Below, piece after piece: positions 17,080 through 26,327 of a stretch of 64,000 bases of DNA. Under the pieces are notes generated by a model. It did not search any database. It saw nothing but the letters and a program-made list of their open reading frames with translations, and was not told the DNA's origin. Where the stretch lies: assembly GCA_964607425.1 (NCBI GenBank), contig CAZSKQ010000004.1:30058-94057 (forward strand). Reading direction: 5' to 3'. Source of the DNA: IDS-8 sp964607425 (GTDB taxonomy: Bacteria > Pseudomonadota > Gammaproteobacteria > Steroidobacterales > Woeseiaceae). How positions within the stretch are numbered: position 1 is the stretch's first letter; each line of letters opens with the position of its first letter. The translations under genes and the position numbers were made by a program.

Positions 17080-18756
17080 ATGAGCCCCAGTTCCGATATC
17101 GAACTTGCCCGTTCCGCCAGGCTCCTGCCCATCCAGGAGATCGGCAAGAAGCTCGGGCTGTCCAGCGACCTGCTCGTTCCCTATGGCCATGACAAGGCCA
17201 AGATCGACTACCGGGTGTTCAGGAACGCCTCCAGCCGGGAAGACGGCAAGCTGATCCTCGTGACCGCGGTGTCGCCGACCCCCGCCGGGGAGGGCAAGAC
17301 CACGACCACCGTCGGCCTGGGAGACGGGCTCAACCACATCGGCAAGAACGCGGCGATCTGCCTGCGCGAGCCGAGCCTCGGTCCCTGCTTCGGCATGAAA
17401 GGCGGGGCCGCCGGCGGCGGGCGCGCCCAGGTCGTGCCGATGACCGACATCAACCTGCACTTCACCGGGGATTTTCACGCCATTGGTGCCGCGCACAACC
17501 TGCTGGCGGCGCTGGTCGACAACCATATCCATTGGGACAACGCGCTGAACATCGACCCTCGCCGCATCACCTGGCGGCGCGTCGTCGACATGAACGATCG
17601 CGCGCTGCGCAATATCGTGATCGGCCTCGGCGGTACGCCGCACGGTGTGCCGCGCGAAAGCGGTTATGACATCACGGTGGCGTCGGAGATCATGGCGATC
17701 TTCTGCCTGGCCATCGATCTCGAGGACCTCGAGCGGCGCCTCGGCAACATCGTCATCGGCTACACCTACGACCAGAAGCCGGTAACGGTGAGCCAGCTGA
17801 ATGCCCAGGGCGCCATGACCGCGCTCCTGCGGGATGCGTTCCTGCCGAATCTCGTGCAGACGATGGAGAACAACCCGGCGTTCATGCACGGGGGGCCGTT
17901 TGCCAACATCGCGCACGGCTGCAATTCCGTGATCGCCACCAAGACCGCCCTCAAGCTCTCCGATTACGTCGTCACCGAAGCAGGATTCGGCGCCGACCTC
18001 GGTGCCGAGAAATTTTTCGACATCAAATGCCGCAAAGCCGGCTTACGGCCGGCGGCGGTCGTGCTCGTCGCGACCGTGCGCGCGCTCAAGATGCACGGCG
18101 GCGTGCCGAAGGACGAGCTCACGCCGGAGAATGTGGCGGCCGTCAGGAAGGGTTGCGAAAACCTGGGCCAGCACCTGCGCAATCTCGGCAACTTTGGCGT
18201 GCCGGTGGCGGTCGGCATCAATCACTTCTCGCACGACACGCAGGCGGAGCTCGATGCGGTGAGCGAGTATGCCGCGGAGTTCGGGGTCGAGACGCACGTC
18301 TGCCGGCACTGGGCCGAGGGCGGCAAGGGTACCGCGAGCCTGGCGCGCCACCTGGTCGAGCTGACGGAGGGGCACGCGCCGCAGTTCCGCACGCTCTACG
18401 ACGACGACATGCCGCTATGGGACAAGGTGCGGCACATTGCCCGCACCATTTACGGCGCCGAGGACATCACCGCCGACAAGAAAGTGCGGGACCAGTTCGC
18501 GCAGTTCCAGGCGCAGGGCTACGGCACGTACCCGATCTGCATGGCAAAGACCCAGTACAGCTTCTCGACCGACCCGAACCTGCTCGGCGCACCGAAAGGG
18601 CACATGGTGCCGATTCGCGAGATACGCCTCGCCGCCGGCGCCGAGTTCGTGGTGGTGGTCTGCGGCGCGATCATGACCATGCCCGGACTGCCGCGGAGGC
18701 CGGCCGCCGACCAGATCCACGTCAACGCGGAAGGGCAGATCGAGGGCCTGTTCTAG
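17080..18756 (+). CDS. fhs: Formate-tetrahydrofolate ligase
   Basis: 558 aa, exactly the family length. The ATG at 17080 follows GAGAGGGAG at 7-9 bases. SPTPAGEGKTTTTVGLGDGL is the ATP-binding loop, GMKGGAAGGGRAQVVPM and FTGDFHAIGAAHNLLAA are strongly conserved, and LPRRPAADQIHV closes the protein as expected. It joins formate to tetrahydrofolate using ATP, giving 10-formyl-THF for purines, initiator tRNA and one-carbon metabolism. It is cytoplasmic. The last four bases overlap the stop of the convergent arfB. Confidence 0.97.
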   Translation: MSPSSDIELARSARLLPIQEIGKKLGLSSDLLVPYGHDKAKIDYRVFRNASSREDGKLILVTAVSPTPAGEGKTTTTVGLGDGLNHIGKNAAICLREPSLGPCFGMKGGAAGGGRAQVVPMTDINLHFTGDFHAIGAAHNLLAALVDNHIHWDNALNIDPRRITWRRVVDMNDRALRNIVIGLGGTPHGVPRESGYDITVASEIMAIFCLAIDLEDLERRLGNIVIGYTYDQKPVTVSQLNAQGAMTALLRDAFLPNLVQTMENNPAFMHGGPFANIAHGCNSVIATKTALKLSDYVVTEAGFGADLGAEKFFDIKCRKAGLRPAAVVLVATVRALKMHGGVPKDELTPENVAAVRKGCENLGQHLRNLGNFGVPVAVGINHFSHDTQAELDAVSEYAAEFGVETHVCRHWAEGGKGTASLARHLVELTEGHAPQFRTLYDDDMPLWDKVRHIARTIYGAEDITADKKVRDQFAQFQAQGYGTYPICMAKTQYSFSTDPNLLGAPKGHMVPIREIRLAAGAEFVVVVCGAIMTMPGLPRRPAADQIHVNAEGQIEGLF

Positions 18757-19166
18757 GTCACTTTGCCGCGGAACTGCTTCAAGCGGCTGCGGTGGGCCTT
18801 GTCTTCCAGGCGCCGTGCCTGCGCCTGCCGGCCGGGTTTCGTGGGCACGCGTTTCTTCGGTGCGTGTAACGCCTTCCCGATCAACGTGGCGAGCCGCGCC
18901 AGGGCATCTTCGCGGTTGCGGTCCCGGCTGCGGAACCGCTGGGCCTTGATGACAATGACGCCATCCGCCGAGATGCGGCGATCCGCGAGCTTCAGCAGGC
19001 GCGCCCGCACCTCAACCGGCAACGCCGCCGATGCCTGCGCGTCGAAGCGCAGGTGGACCGCGGTGGCGACCTTGTTGACGTTCTGGCCGCCGGCACCCTG
19101 CGCCCGCACGGCCGACAACTCGATCTCGTCGCCTGGAATGATTATGTCGTCGGATATCTTCAGCAT
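18753..19166 (-). CDS. arfB: Alternative ribosome-rescue peptidyl-tRNA hydrolase ArfB
   Basis: 137 aa. RAQGAGGQNVNKVATAVHLRFD contains the GGQ motif that releases peptidyl-tRNA, in the short ArfB (YaeJ) context. The protein ends in a Lys/Arg-rich tail (HRSRLKQFRGKVT and preceding basic residues) that in ArfB enters the empty mRNA channel of a stalled ribosome. The length fits ArfB and is too short for RF1 or RF2. It is convergent with fhs with a 4-base overlap. Confidence 0.95.
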   Translation of the reverse strand: MLKISDDIIIPGDEIELSAVRAQGAGGQNVNKVATAVHLRFDAQASAALPVEVRARLLKLADRRISADGVIVIKAQRFRSRDRNREDALARLATLIGKALHAPKKRVPTKPGRQAQARRLEDKAHRSRLKQFRGKVT

Positions 19167-19340
19167 GGCGGCGTGTCACACGTACGGATGATGGGAGCAG
19201 GACCCACCAATGGTCGCATTTTGCCCTGACCGGTTCCGCAGGGAAGCGGGTTTGTTACCCGCCGGGTTGCTGGATTATGACCGACGGGAGCGCGCAATAT
19301 TCGCTGATCGGCCGCAGCGGTGCGGCGGAGAGAGCGGCGC

Positions 19341-20693
19341 GTGAAACACCTCTATCATGACGACTTGTATCGGTTCGCGGAACCGCAGCCGTCGTGGTGG
19401 GAGGCGACGGCCGGGGAGGTCCGGCCGCGGGCGGAGCCACTGACGGGCGACGAGCGCTGCGAGGTGGCGATCATCGGCGGCGGCTACACCGGCCTCAGCG
19501 CCGCCCTGCATCTTTGCAAGCGGCACGGCATCGAGGCGCGCGTGCTCGAAGCCGGGCACATCGGCTGGGGCGCTTCCGGGCGCAATGCCGGTTTCTGCGG
19601 CATCGGCGGCACGTCGCTGTCCCTGCCGCGCATGCTCCGCAAATACGGGCTGGAGGATACGCGGTGCTTTTACCGCTCGCAGGTCGAGGCGATCGAACTG
19701 GTGCGAGCCATCATCGACGAGGAAGGCATCGCGGCCGAAACGACCGGAGAAACGGAGCTCGCGATCGCGCATTCCAGGCGCGCCTTCGAAGAGCTGCGGC
19801 GGCATGCGGAGCGGCAGCACGAACTGCTCGGTCTCGACACGGTAGCCTTATCGGCCGCGGCCTTCCGGGAGCGGTACTTCGATGCGGCCGGCATTCACGG
19901 CGCCGTATTGCAGCGGCCCTGCTTCGTGCTACACCCCTTGCGCTACCAGCTCGGCCTCGCGGCCGCGGCGGTCCGTGCCGGCGCCATGCTCCACTCCTCG
20001 AGCGAGGTGCTCGAATGGCGGCGCGAAGGCGGCGGCCACATCCTGGTGACGGCGGGCGGCCGCCTGCGCTGCCGGCGGGTGATCCTTGCCGGTAACGGTT
20101 TCATGCCGGAGTGCCTGCACCCCGGCTTCCACGGCCGGCCCCTGCCGATGATCAGCGCGATCGTCGTGACGCGGCCCCTGCGCGACGACGAGCTCGCCGC
20201 GCAAGGCTGGCGGACAGCGAACCCGGCGGTGACGTCGCGCCATATCCTGAACTACTTCCGCCTGCTGCCGGACAAACGGTTCCTCTTCGGCGGGCGCGGC
20301 CATTCGCGGGGCGACCGGGCGGGCGCCGCCGCCAACTACGGCGCGCTGGCCGACGGGCTGCGGCAGCTGTTCCCGTCCTGGCGCGACGTGTCGATCGAAT
20401 ACCGCTGGCACGGGCTGATCTGCCTCACGCGGCGGCTGGTCCCGAGCATCGGGCGGCTGCCGCACGACCGGAGCGTGTTCTTTGCCTACGGCTATCACGG
20501 CAACGGGGTCAACACCGCCACCTGGAGCGGCGCGCGGCTTGCCGAGTGGCTGGCATCCGGGCGCTCGCGCGCCCCGGAATCGGTGCCGGGGATGATGCAG
20601 GGTCTCTCGCCGCGGTTCCCGGTGCCGGCGCTGCGGCTGTATTACCTGCAGGCGCGACTCGGGGTCTTTCGCCTGCAGGATTCGCTCGGGTGA
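19341..20693 (+). CDS. FAD-dependent amine/amino-acid oxidoreductase (DAO family)
   Basis: 450 aa from a GTG at 19341 with GGAGAGAG 6-8 bases upstream. AIIGGGYTGLSAALHL is the dinucleotide-binding GxGxxG motif, followed by LEAGHIGWGASGRNAGF, typical of the gamma-glutamylputrescine oxidase (PuuB)/OrdL-like branch. The C-terminal FAYGYHGNGVNTATWSGARLAEWL closes the FAD fold. The likely reaction is oxidation of a secondary amine or amino compound, with hydrogen peroxide or a carrier as electron acceptor. The substrate cannot be read from the sequence. It is followed, after 169 bases, by a cytochrome c gene. Confidence 0.88.
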   Translation: MKHLYHDDLYRFAEPQPSWWEATAGEVRPRAEPLTGDERCEVAIIGGGYTGLSAALHLCKRHGIEARVLEAGHIGWGASGRNAGFCGIGGTSLSLPRMLRKYGLEDTRCFYRSQVEAIELVRAIIDEEGIAAETTGETELAIAHSRRAFEELRRHAERQHELLGLDTVALSAAAFRERYFDAAGIHGAVLQRPCFVLHPLRYQLGLAAAAVRAGAMLHSSSEVLEWRREGGGHILVTAGGRLRCRRVILAGNGFMPECLHPGFHGRPLPMISAIVVTRPLRDDELAAQGWRTANPAVTSRHILNYFRLLPDKRFLFGGRGHSRGDRAGAAANYGALADGLRQLFPSWRDVSIEYRWHGLICLTRRLVPSIGRLPHDRSVFFAYGYHGNGVNTATWSGARLAEWLASGRSRAPESVPGMMQGLSPRFPVPALRLYYLQARLGVFRLQDSLG

Positions 20694-20862
20694 CCGCCAT
20701 GACCGTGAACCCGGTCACGACGCGCCGGATGCGCGACAGCCATCATCGCCAATGTCATGTCACACCAGCTCATCGTTCTTGATAATCGGGGGAAGCTCGC
20801 TGACAATCCCCGCCGGCCACTGATGCGGCCGCAGAAGATCAGCAACAGATGGACCTGCCGCA

Positions 20863-21381
20863 ATGATTCTCTTTCGACCGCTGCTGTTCTCCATCCTGGC
20901 CCTGGCATGTGCCGCCTGCAACGGCCCGGCGTCCGGGACCGGGGCGGCGAGCGGCAAGGCGGAGGCGCCGTTCGTCACGGCAGCGAACCTGGGCGAGCAG
21001 GTCGTGCTGCCGGCGGCCGACTACCTCGAGTTACCCCGCTACCGCGACGCCAGCGTCAAGTACGGCCGTCACCTCGCGATGCAATGCCGCAGCTGCCATA
21101 CCTTCGGGCAGGGCGAATCCGGCTCGTTGGGGCCTGGATTGTACGGGCTGTTCGGCCGGCCTGCCGGCTCGCTGGACGGCTATCCCTATTCACCGGCGCT
21201 GGCCGCCGGTGGCTTCTACTGGACCCCGAGGGCACTCGATGCCTGGCTGGCGCAACCTTCCCGTTTCCTGCCGGGCAACAGCATGGCGTATGCCGGGCTG
21301 CGCAAGCAGGACGATCGCGACGCCCTGATTGCCGCACTGCTGCGCCTTACCGAGCCGCCCGCCGAGGCCGGGGATGGATAA
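20863..21381 (+). CDS. Class I cytochrome c lipoprotein
   Basis: 172 aa. An N-terminal hydrophobic segment ends in ALACAAC (Cys16 or Cys19 lipidated). CRSCH (75-79) binds one haem c, and NSMAYAGL near the C-terminus supplies the likely Met axial ligand, as in the mitochondrial-type c550 pattern (GPGLYGLFGRPAGSLDGYPYS is also typical). It should be a membrane-tethered periplasmic electron carrier. Its stop overlaps the ATG of the next gene (ATGGATAA), so the two are coupled. Confidence 0.92.
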   Translation: MILFRPLLFSILALACAACNGPASGTGAASGKAEAPFVTAANLGEQVVLPAADYLELPRYRDASVKYGRHLAMQCRSCHTFGQGESGSLGPGLYGLFGRPAGSLDGYPYSPALAAGGFYWTPRALDAWLAQPSRFLPGNSMAYAGLRKQDDRDALIAALLRLTEPPAEAGDG

Positions 21382-21910
21382 ACCGGCCGCGGCACCGGCG
21401 GTAATCCCTGCCATGAGCTACGAACCCGACGCGGCAAGCGCCGTGACCGATGCCAAACGGCGCGAGCCCGGCGAAAGCCGGATGCTGCCGGACCGGCGCG
21501 TGCTCTCCTGGCGCACCTTCGTCTTTGGTTACCTGCGATCCCGCCGCCTCGGGCATCGCCGGGGGACGGAACGCGACGGCGTGTTCAGCGACCGGCATCA
21601 TCCCTGGCTGTTTTTCCTGGCGACCGGCATCATGCTGCTCTCCACCGCCGACGCTTTCCTGACGCTGGAGCTGTTGAACAAAGGTGCGATCGAGGTCAAT
21701 CCGGTAATGGCCCTGATGCTGGAGCACGGTGATATCGCCTTCGCGGCAAGCAAGATGCTGCTGACCGGCGCCGGGATTCTCGTCCTCGTGTTCGTGGCCC
21801 GCCTGCGGCTTTTCAACTTAATGCGCACCGGCCTGTTCCTGACTCTTTTCTTCAGCGTTTACGCCTGTCTCGTGTGCTACCAGGCCGTCGCGCTGATGCA
21901 CGCGCACTGA
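21374..21910 (+). CDS. DUF5658-like membrane protein
   Basis: 178 aa. A hydrophilic, basic N-terminal half (about residues 1-70) precedes three or four hydrophobic helices. DAFLTLELLNKGAIEVNPVM followed by a SKMLLTGAGILVLV helix matches my memory of the DUF5658 pattern, a membrane family without known function. The ATG at 21374 overlaps the end of the cytochrome gene by 8 bases. The gene may therefore be co-expressed with the cytochrome, but no functional link is visible. Confidence 0.7.
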   Translation: MDKPAAAPAVIPAMSYEPDAASAVTDAKRREPGESRMLPDRRVLSWRTFVFGYLRSRRLGHRRGTERDGVFSDRHHPWLFFLATGIMLLSTADAFLTLELLNKGAIEVNPVMALMLEHGDIAFAASKMLLTGAGILVLVFVARLRLFNLMRTGLFLTLFFSVYACLVCYQAVALMHAH

Positions 21911-22044
21911 GTGCGGGCGTTTTCCGGGCCTCGGGCGACAGGCATGCGCGCTTACGTTACACTACGCTCCCGGTTTTCGGTTGATAGCACCTCCATCGAA
22001 CCTTTTCGGATTCGGAACAGCAGGTTTCGCGGATTTTTTGCGCC

Positions 22045-24972
22045 ATGAGCTCGCTCGAGGAACGGTACGCCAGTTCGGCCCTGTTCGGCACGAATGCCGC
22101 GGCCATCGAAGCTCTCTACGAGCAATACATTGCCGATCCTGATTCGGTACCGGAAAGCTGGCGCCGCTATTTCCGGTCGCTGGGCGCGCGCCAGGAGGAA
22201 ATCCCGCACACGCCCATCCGCCGCGAGCTCCGGCAAACCGTGCGCCAGCCGCGGGGCAACGGTGCCTCGCCCGCGGCGACAGGCGCGGCACCCGGCCGCG
22301 CCGGCCAGGTGGCCAGTGAAAAGCAGGCGTCCGTTTCCCGCCTGATCCAGGTCTACGGCCTGCGCGGCCACCAGATCGCCGACATCGACCCTTTGGGGCT
22401 CATGGAGCGGCCGGTGCCCGGCGTGCTGAAGCTCGACTACCTCGGGTTGACCGAGGCCGACATGGATACGGAATTCTTCACCGGCGGCCTCGCCGGCACC
22501 GGCCGCCGGCGCATGAAGCTCCGCGACATCATCGCCCTCCTGAAAACGATCTACTGCGGCAAGATCGGCGCCGAGTTCGCGCATATCTCGCGTTCGCGCG
22601 AGCGCCTCTGGCTGCGGCATGAATTCGAGCAGGGCATGGTCTCCACCCGTTTGTCTCCGGACGAACGCCTGTGGATTCTCGAGCAGCTCACGGCGGCGGA
22701 AGGGATAGAACGCTACCTGCACACCCGTTTCGTCGGCCAGAAGCGTTTTTCGCTGGAAGGCGGTGAAAGCCTGATCCCGATGCTGGACGATCTCATCCAG
22801 CGCGGCGGCGAATCCGGTATCCGCGAGTTCGTCATCGGCATGGCGCACCGCGGGCGCATCAACGTGCTCGTGAACGTGCTCGGCAAGCCGCCGCAGGAGC
22901 TGTTCGAGGAATTCGAGGGCAACATCGATCCGACCCAGTTGAAAGGCTCCGGCGACGTCAAGTACCACAAGGGCTTCTCGGCTGACATGAAGACGCCCGG
23001 GGGTAACGTGCACATCGCCCTGGCATTCAACCCGTCGCACCTCGAGATCGTGGACCCGGTCGTCGAGGGCTCCGTGCGCGCCCGCCAGCAGCGCCGCGGT
23101 GACGTGGAGCGCGATGAAGTCCTGCCGGTGCTGATCCACGGGGACGCCGCCTTTGCCGCCCAGGGCGTGGTCGCGGAGACCTTCCAGCTTTCCCAGACCA
23201 ACGGCTTCAGGACCGGCGGCACGGTGCACATCGTTATCAACAACCAGATCGGCTTCACCACCAGCCGGCCGTCGGATGCGCGCTCCACGCCGTACGCCAC
23301 CGATATTGCCAAGATGGTCGAGGCGCCTATCTTCCACGTCAACGGCGATGCCCCCGAGGAGGCGGTCTTCGTAACCCGGCTGGCGCTCGCCTACCGGCGC
23401 AAGTTCAAGAAGGACGTGGTAATCGACCTGGTCTGCTACCGGCGCCACGGCCACAACGAGGCCGATGAGCCGAGTGCGACCCAGCCGGTGATGTACGGGC
23501 GCATCCGCGATCACAAGACGGCCCGGCAGCTCTACGCCGCCCGGCTGGTCGAGGACGGCGTCATCGATGCCGGGAAAGCCGAACGCCTGCAGGAGGATTA
23601 CCGGGATCGCCTGGACCGCGGTGAGCCCGTGCCGAAGTCCCTGCTCGGCAACATCGGTAACGAGTACACGGCCGACTGGAGCGCCTATTTCGATACGGAA
23701 TGGGATGAAGAGGTCGACACGACCATCAGCCCGGAAAGGATCGCGGAGTACACGAAGAAGACGACGACCCTGCCGCCGGGCTTCGTCCTGCACGGGCGCG
23801 TCCAGCGCATAATCGACGAGCGGGCCCGCATGGGTGCCGGCGAGGTCGATATGGACTGGGGCTTTGCCGAGAGCATCGCCTTTGCCTCGCTGCTCGACGA
23901 TGGCTTCGACTGCCGCATGACCGGCCAGGATACGAGCCGCGGCACGTTCTTCCACCGGCACGCAGTGCTGCACAACCAGCAGAACCGCGATGAATTCGTG
24001 CCGCTGCAAACCATCGCGGACAACCCGTCGAGCTTCCGCGTGATCGACTCGCTGCTGTCGGAAGAAGCGGTGCTCGGGTTCGAATACGGCTTCGCCACGA
24101 CAGAACCGCGCACGCTGGTGATCTGGGAGGCGCAATACGGCGACTTCGTAAACGGCGCACAGGTCGTGATCGACCAGTTCATCAGCTCCGGCGAGGCCAA
24201 GTGGGGGAGGATGTGCGGACTCGTCATCTTCCTGCCGCACGGCTACGAGGGGCAGGGACCGGAACACTCGTCCGCGCGTCTCGAACGCTTCCTGCAGCTC
24301 TGTGCGGAGAACAACATGCAGGTCTGCGTACCCTCGACGCCTGCCCAGATGTTCCACATGCTGCGGCGGCAGATGCTGCGCAACTACCGCAAGCCGCTCA
24401 TCGTCATGACTCCCAAAAGCCTGCTGCGGCACAAGCTGTCGGTCTCGCCGCTCGGCGAGCTGTCGGAGGGCTCCTTCCGCACTATCGTGCCGGAAATCGA
24501 TGCGATCGACCCGCAGGTGGCGCGGCGCGTCGTCTTCTGCAGCGGCAAGGTGTATTACGACCTGCTCGAAGCCCGCCGGGCAAACAACATGGACGACGTG
24601 GCACTCGTTCGTATCGAACAGCTCTACCCGTTCCCGGTCGACGAGTACGCTGCCACTCTCGAGGCATGGCCGAAAGCGGAGGAGGTCGTGTGGTGCCAGG
24701 AAGAGCCCCAGAACCAGGGTGCCTGGTACCAGATTCGCCATCGGCTGCAGGAGCCCCTCATCGAGGGGTTGCCGTTGTATTATGCTGGGCGGCCGAGCAC
24801 CGCCGCGCCTGCGGCCGGCCTGCTCAAGATCCACCTGCGTGAGCAGCAGGCACTGGTGGAAGCCGCGCTGGGCGTGGATCTGAAGGACGGCAAATCGGTC
24901 CGGCCGGCCCGCAGTCGGCGTTCCGCGGGGCAGGGCAGCAAGACCAAGCGCAAAAAAGGAAAGAGAAGCTGA
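22045..24972 (+). CDS. sucA: 2-oxoglutarate dehydrogenase E1 component
   Basis: 975 aa. The N-terminus (LFGTNAAAIEALYEQYIADP) is the E1o segment that binds E2. The thiamine diphosphate region includes YRRHGHNEADEPSATQP and the GDAAFAAQGVVAET motif; FIIGMAHRGRINVL-type and FLPHGYEGQGPEHSSARLE-type segments are conserved. It decarboxylates 2-oxoglutarate and succinylates the lipoyl arm of SucB. Compared with the usual 930-odd residues it carries about 30 extra at the C-terminus, ending in a Lys/Arg/Ser-rich tail (SKTKRKKGKRS). It is first in the sucA-sucB-lpdA operon; sucB begins 2 bases after its stop. Confidence 0.97.
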   Translation: MSSLEERYASSALFGTNAAAIEALYEQYIADPDSVPESWRRYFRSLGARQEEIPHTPIRRELRQTVRQPRGNGASPAATGAAPGRAGQVASEKQASVSRLIQVYGLRGHQIADIDPLGLMERPVPGVLKLDYLGLTEADMDTEFFTGGLAGTGRRRMKLRDIIALLKTIYCGKIGAEFAHISRSRERLWLRHEFEQGMVSTRLSPDERLWILEQLTAAEGIERYLHTRFVGQKRFSLEGGESLIPMLDDLIQRGGESGIREFVIGMAHRGRINVLVNVLGKPPQELFEEFEGNIDPTQLKGSGDVKYHKGFSADMKTPGGNVHIALAFNPSHLEIVDPVVEGSVRARQQRRGDVERDEVLPVLIHGDAAFAAQGVVAETFQLSQTNGFRTGGTVHIVINNQIGFTTSRPSDARSTPYATDIAKMVEAPIFHVNGDAPEEAVFVTRLALAYRRKFKKDVVIDLVCYRRHGHNEADEPSATQPVMYGRIRDHKTARQLYAARLVEDGVIDAGKAERLQEDYRDRLDRGEPVPKSLLGNIGNEYTADWSAYFDTEWDEEVDTTISPERIAEYTKKTTTLPPGFVLHGRVQRIIDERARMGAGEVDMDWGFAESIAFASLLDDGFDCRMTGQDTSRGTFFHRHAVLHNQQNRDEFVPLQTIADNPSSFRVIDSLLSEEAVLGFEYGFATTEPRTLVIWEAQYGDFVNGAQVVIDQFISSGEAKWGRMCGLVIFLPHGYEGQGPEHSSARLERFLQLCAENNMQVCVPSTPAQMFHMLRRQMLRNYRKPLIVMTPKSLLRHKLSVSPLGELSEGSFRTIVPEIDAIDPQVARRVVFCSGKVYYDLLEARRANNMDDVALVRIEQLYPFPVDEYAATLEAWPKAEEVVWCQEEPQNQGAWYQIRHRLQEPLIEGLPLYYAGRPSTAAPAAGLLKIHLREQQALVEAALGVDLKDGKSVRPARSRRSAGQGSKTKRKKGKRS

Positions 24973-24974
24973 AC

Positions 24975-26231
24975 ATGGAGATCAAGGTTCCTGCATTGCC
25001 GGAATCCGTCAGTGACGCGACGCTGGTGGCCTGGCACAAGAAGCCGGGCGACAGGGTGACCCGCGACGAGAATCTCGTCGACCTGGAAACGGACAAGATC
25101 GTACTCGAAGTGCCGTCTCCCGCCTCCGGCACGCTGAAGGAGATCAAGGTCGAAGACGGTGCGACGGTCAAAGCCGGCGACCTCATCGCGATCCTCGAAG
25201 AAGGCGCTGAAGGCGACGACGGCAAGGAGAAGGGGACCGGCGGCGCTGCCGCGGAAGCGCCGGCGGCGGGCGCGGCCGAAGTCGCGGACCCGCAGGAGGC
25301 CGCCGAGGACGTCAGCAAACCCCGCTCCGAGAGCGCACACGACAAATTGAGCCCGTCCGTCCGCCGGCTGCTCGAAGAGCACGACCTCGACGCGGAAGCC
25401 GTCAGCGGCAGCGGCCGGGACGGCCGTATCACCAAGTCCGATGTGATGGACTACCTCAGGCAGCACGACGAAGCCGAAGAACGGGGCGAACCGGAGCGGC
25501 CGGTCGGCGAAACCGCCGCAGGTGCGCCGACGCGCAATGACCGGCGCGTGCCGATGACCCGGCTGCGGGCGCGCATCGCGGAAAGGCTGGTGGAAGCGCA
25601 GCACACCGCCGCGATGCTGACGACCTTCAACGAGATCGACCTGACGAGAGTCATCGACCTGCGCAAGCGCTACCGGGAAGCCTTCGAGAAGGAACACGGC
25701 GTGAGGCTCGGCTACATGTCGTTCTTCGCCAAGGCCTCCGTGGAAGCGCTGAAGAAGTTTCCGGAGGTCAATGCCTCGATCGAAGGCAAGGACATCGTGT
25801 ACCACGACTATTTCGACATCGGCATTGCCGTTTCGTCGGAGCGCGGCCTCATGGTCCCGGTGGTCCGCAATGTCGACCACCTGAGCTTCGCCGACATCGA
25901 GAAAGCCGTGGACAGCCTCGGCAAGAAAGTCCGCGGCGGCACGATCGGCATGGATGAGCTCACCGGTGGCACCTTCACGATCACCAACGGCGGCATCTTC
26001 GGTTCGCTGCTGTCGACCCCGATCCTGAATCCCCCGCAGAGCGCGATCCTCGGCATGCACGCGATCCAGGAACGGCCCGTGGTGCAAAACGGCGAGGTGG
26101 TCGTGCGCCCGATGATGTACGTCGCGATGACCTACGATCACCGCATCATCGACGGCCGCGAAGCGGTGCAGTTCCTGGTCAGCATCAAGCAATCCCTGGA
26201 AGACCCGGGCCGGCTGCTCCTGCAATTCTGA
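24975..26231 (+). CDS. sucB: Dihydrolipoyllysine succinyltransferase (E2 of 2-oxoglutarate dehydrogenase)
   Basis: 418 aa. One lipoyl domain (residues 1-75) has the lipoylated Lys in LETDKIVLEVPSP. An acidic Ala-rich linker follows, then a peripheral-subunit-binding domain (SPSVRRLLEEHDLDAEAVSG, about residues 118-155), a second linker, and the catalytic domain. The catalytic motif is YDHRIIDGREAVQFL with His and Asp. SucB passes the succinyl group to CoA and forms the 24-mer core of the complex. The gene starts with ATG 2 bases after sucA. Confidence 0.97.
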   Translation: MEIKVPALPESVSDATLVAWHKKPGDRVTRDENLVDLETDKIVLEVPSPASGTLKEIKVEDGATVKAGDLIAILEEGAEGDDGKEKGTGGAAAEAPAAGAAEVADPQEAAEDVSKPRSESAHDKLSPSVRRLLEEHDLDAEAVSGSGRDGRITKSDVMDYLRQHDEAEERGEPERPVGETAAGAPTRNDRRVPMTRLRARIAERLVEAQHTAAMLTTFNEIDLTRVIDLRKRYREAFEKEHGVRLGYMSFFAKASVEALKKFPEVNASIEGKDIVYHDYFDIGIAVSSERGLMVPVVRNVDHLSFADIEKAVDSLGKKVRGGTIGMDELTGGTFTITNGGIFGSLLSTPILNPPQSAILGMHAIQERPVVQNGEVVVRPMMYVAMTYDHRIIDGREAVQFLVSIKQSLEDPGRLLLQF

Positions 26232-26327
26232 AGATGGCACAGAAGGCACATGTCTCCTGCGCGGCAGCAGCTTGCGGGGCCGCTCTCACGGGCGGCCCGG
26301 AACGTTCGTTATAAAAAAGGTACAGGA

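Noticed and set aside
19246..19262. Hairpin GCGGGT-TTGTT-ACCCGC before the FAD oxidoreductase gene
   Set aside because: A 6-bp stem without a T-tract and without a gene ending upstream on that strand; too weak to call a terminator or operator.
21952..24834. 960-codon minus-strand open frame
   Set aside because: Antisense shadow of sucA, a result of high GC; no family features.
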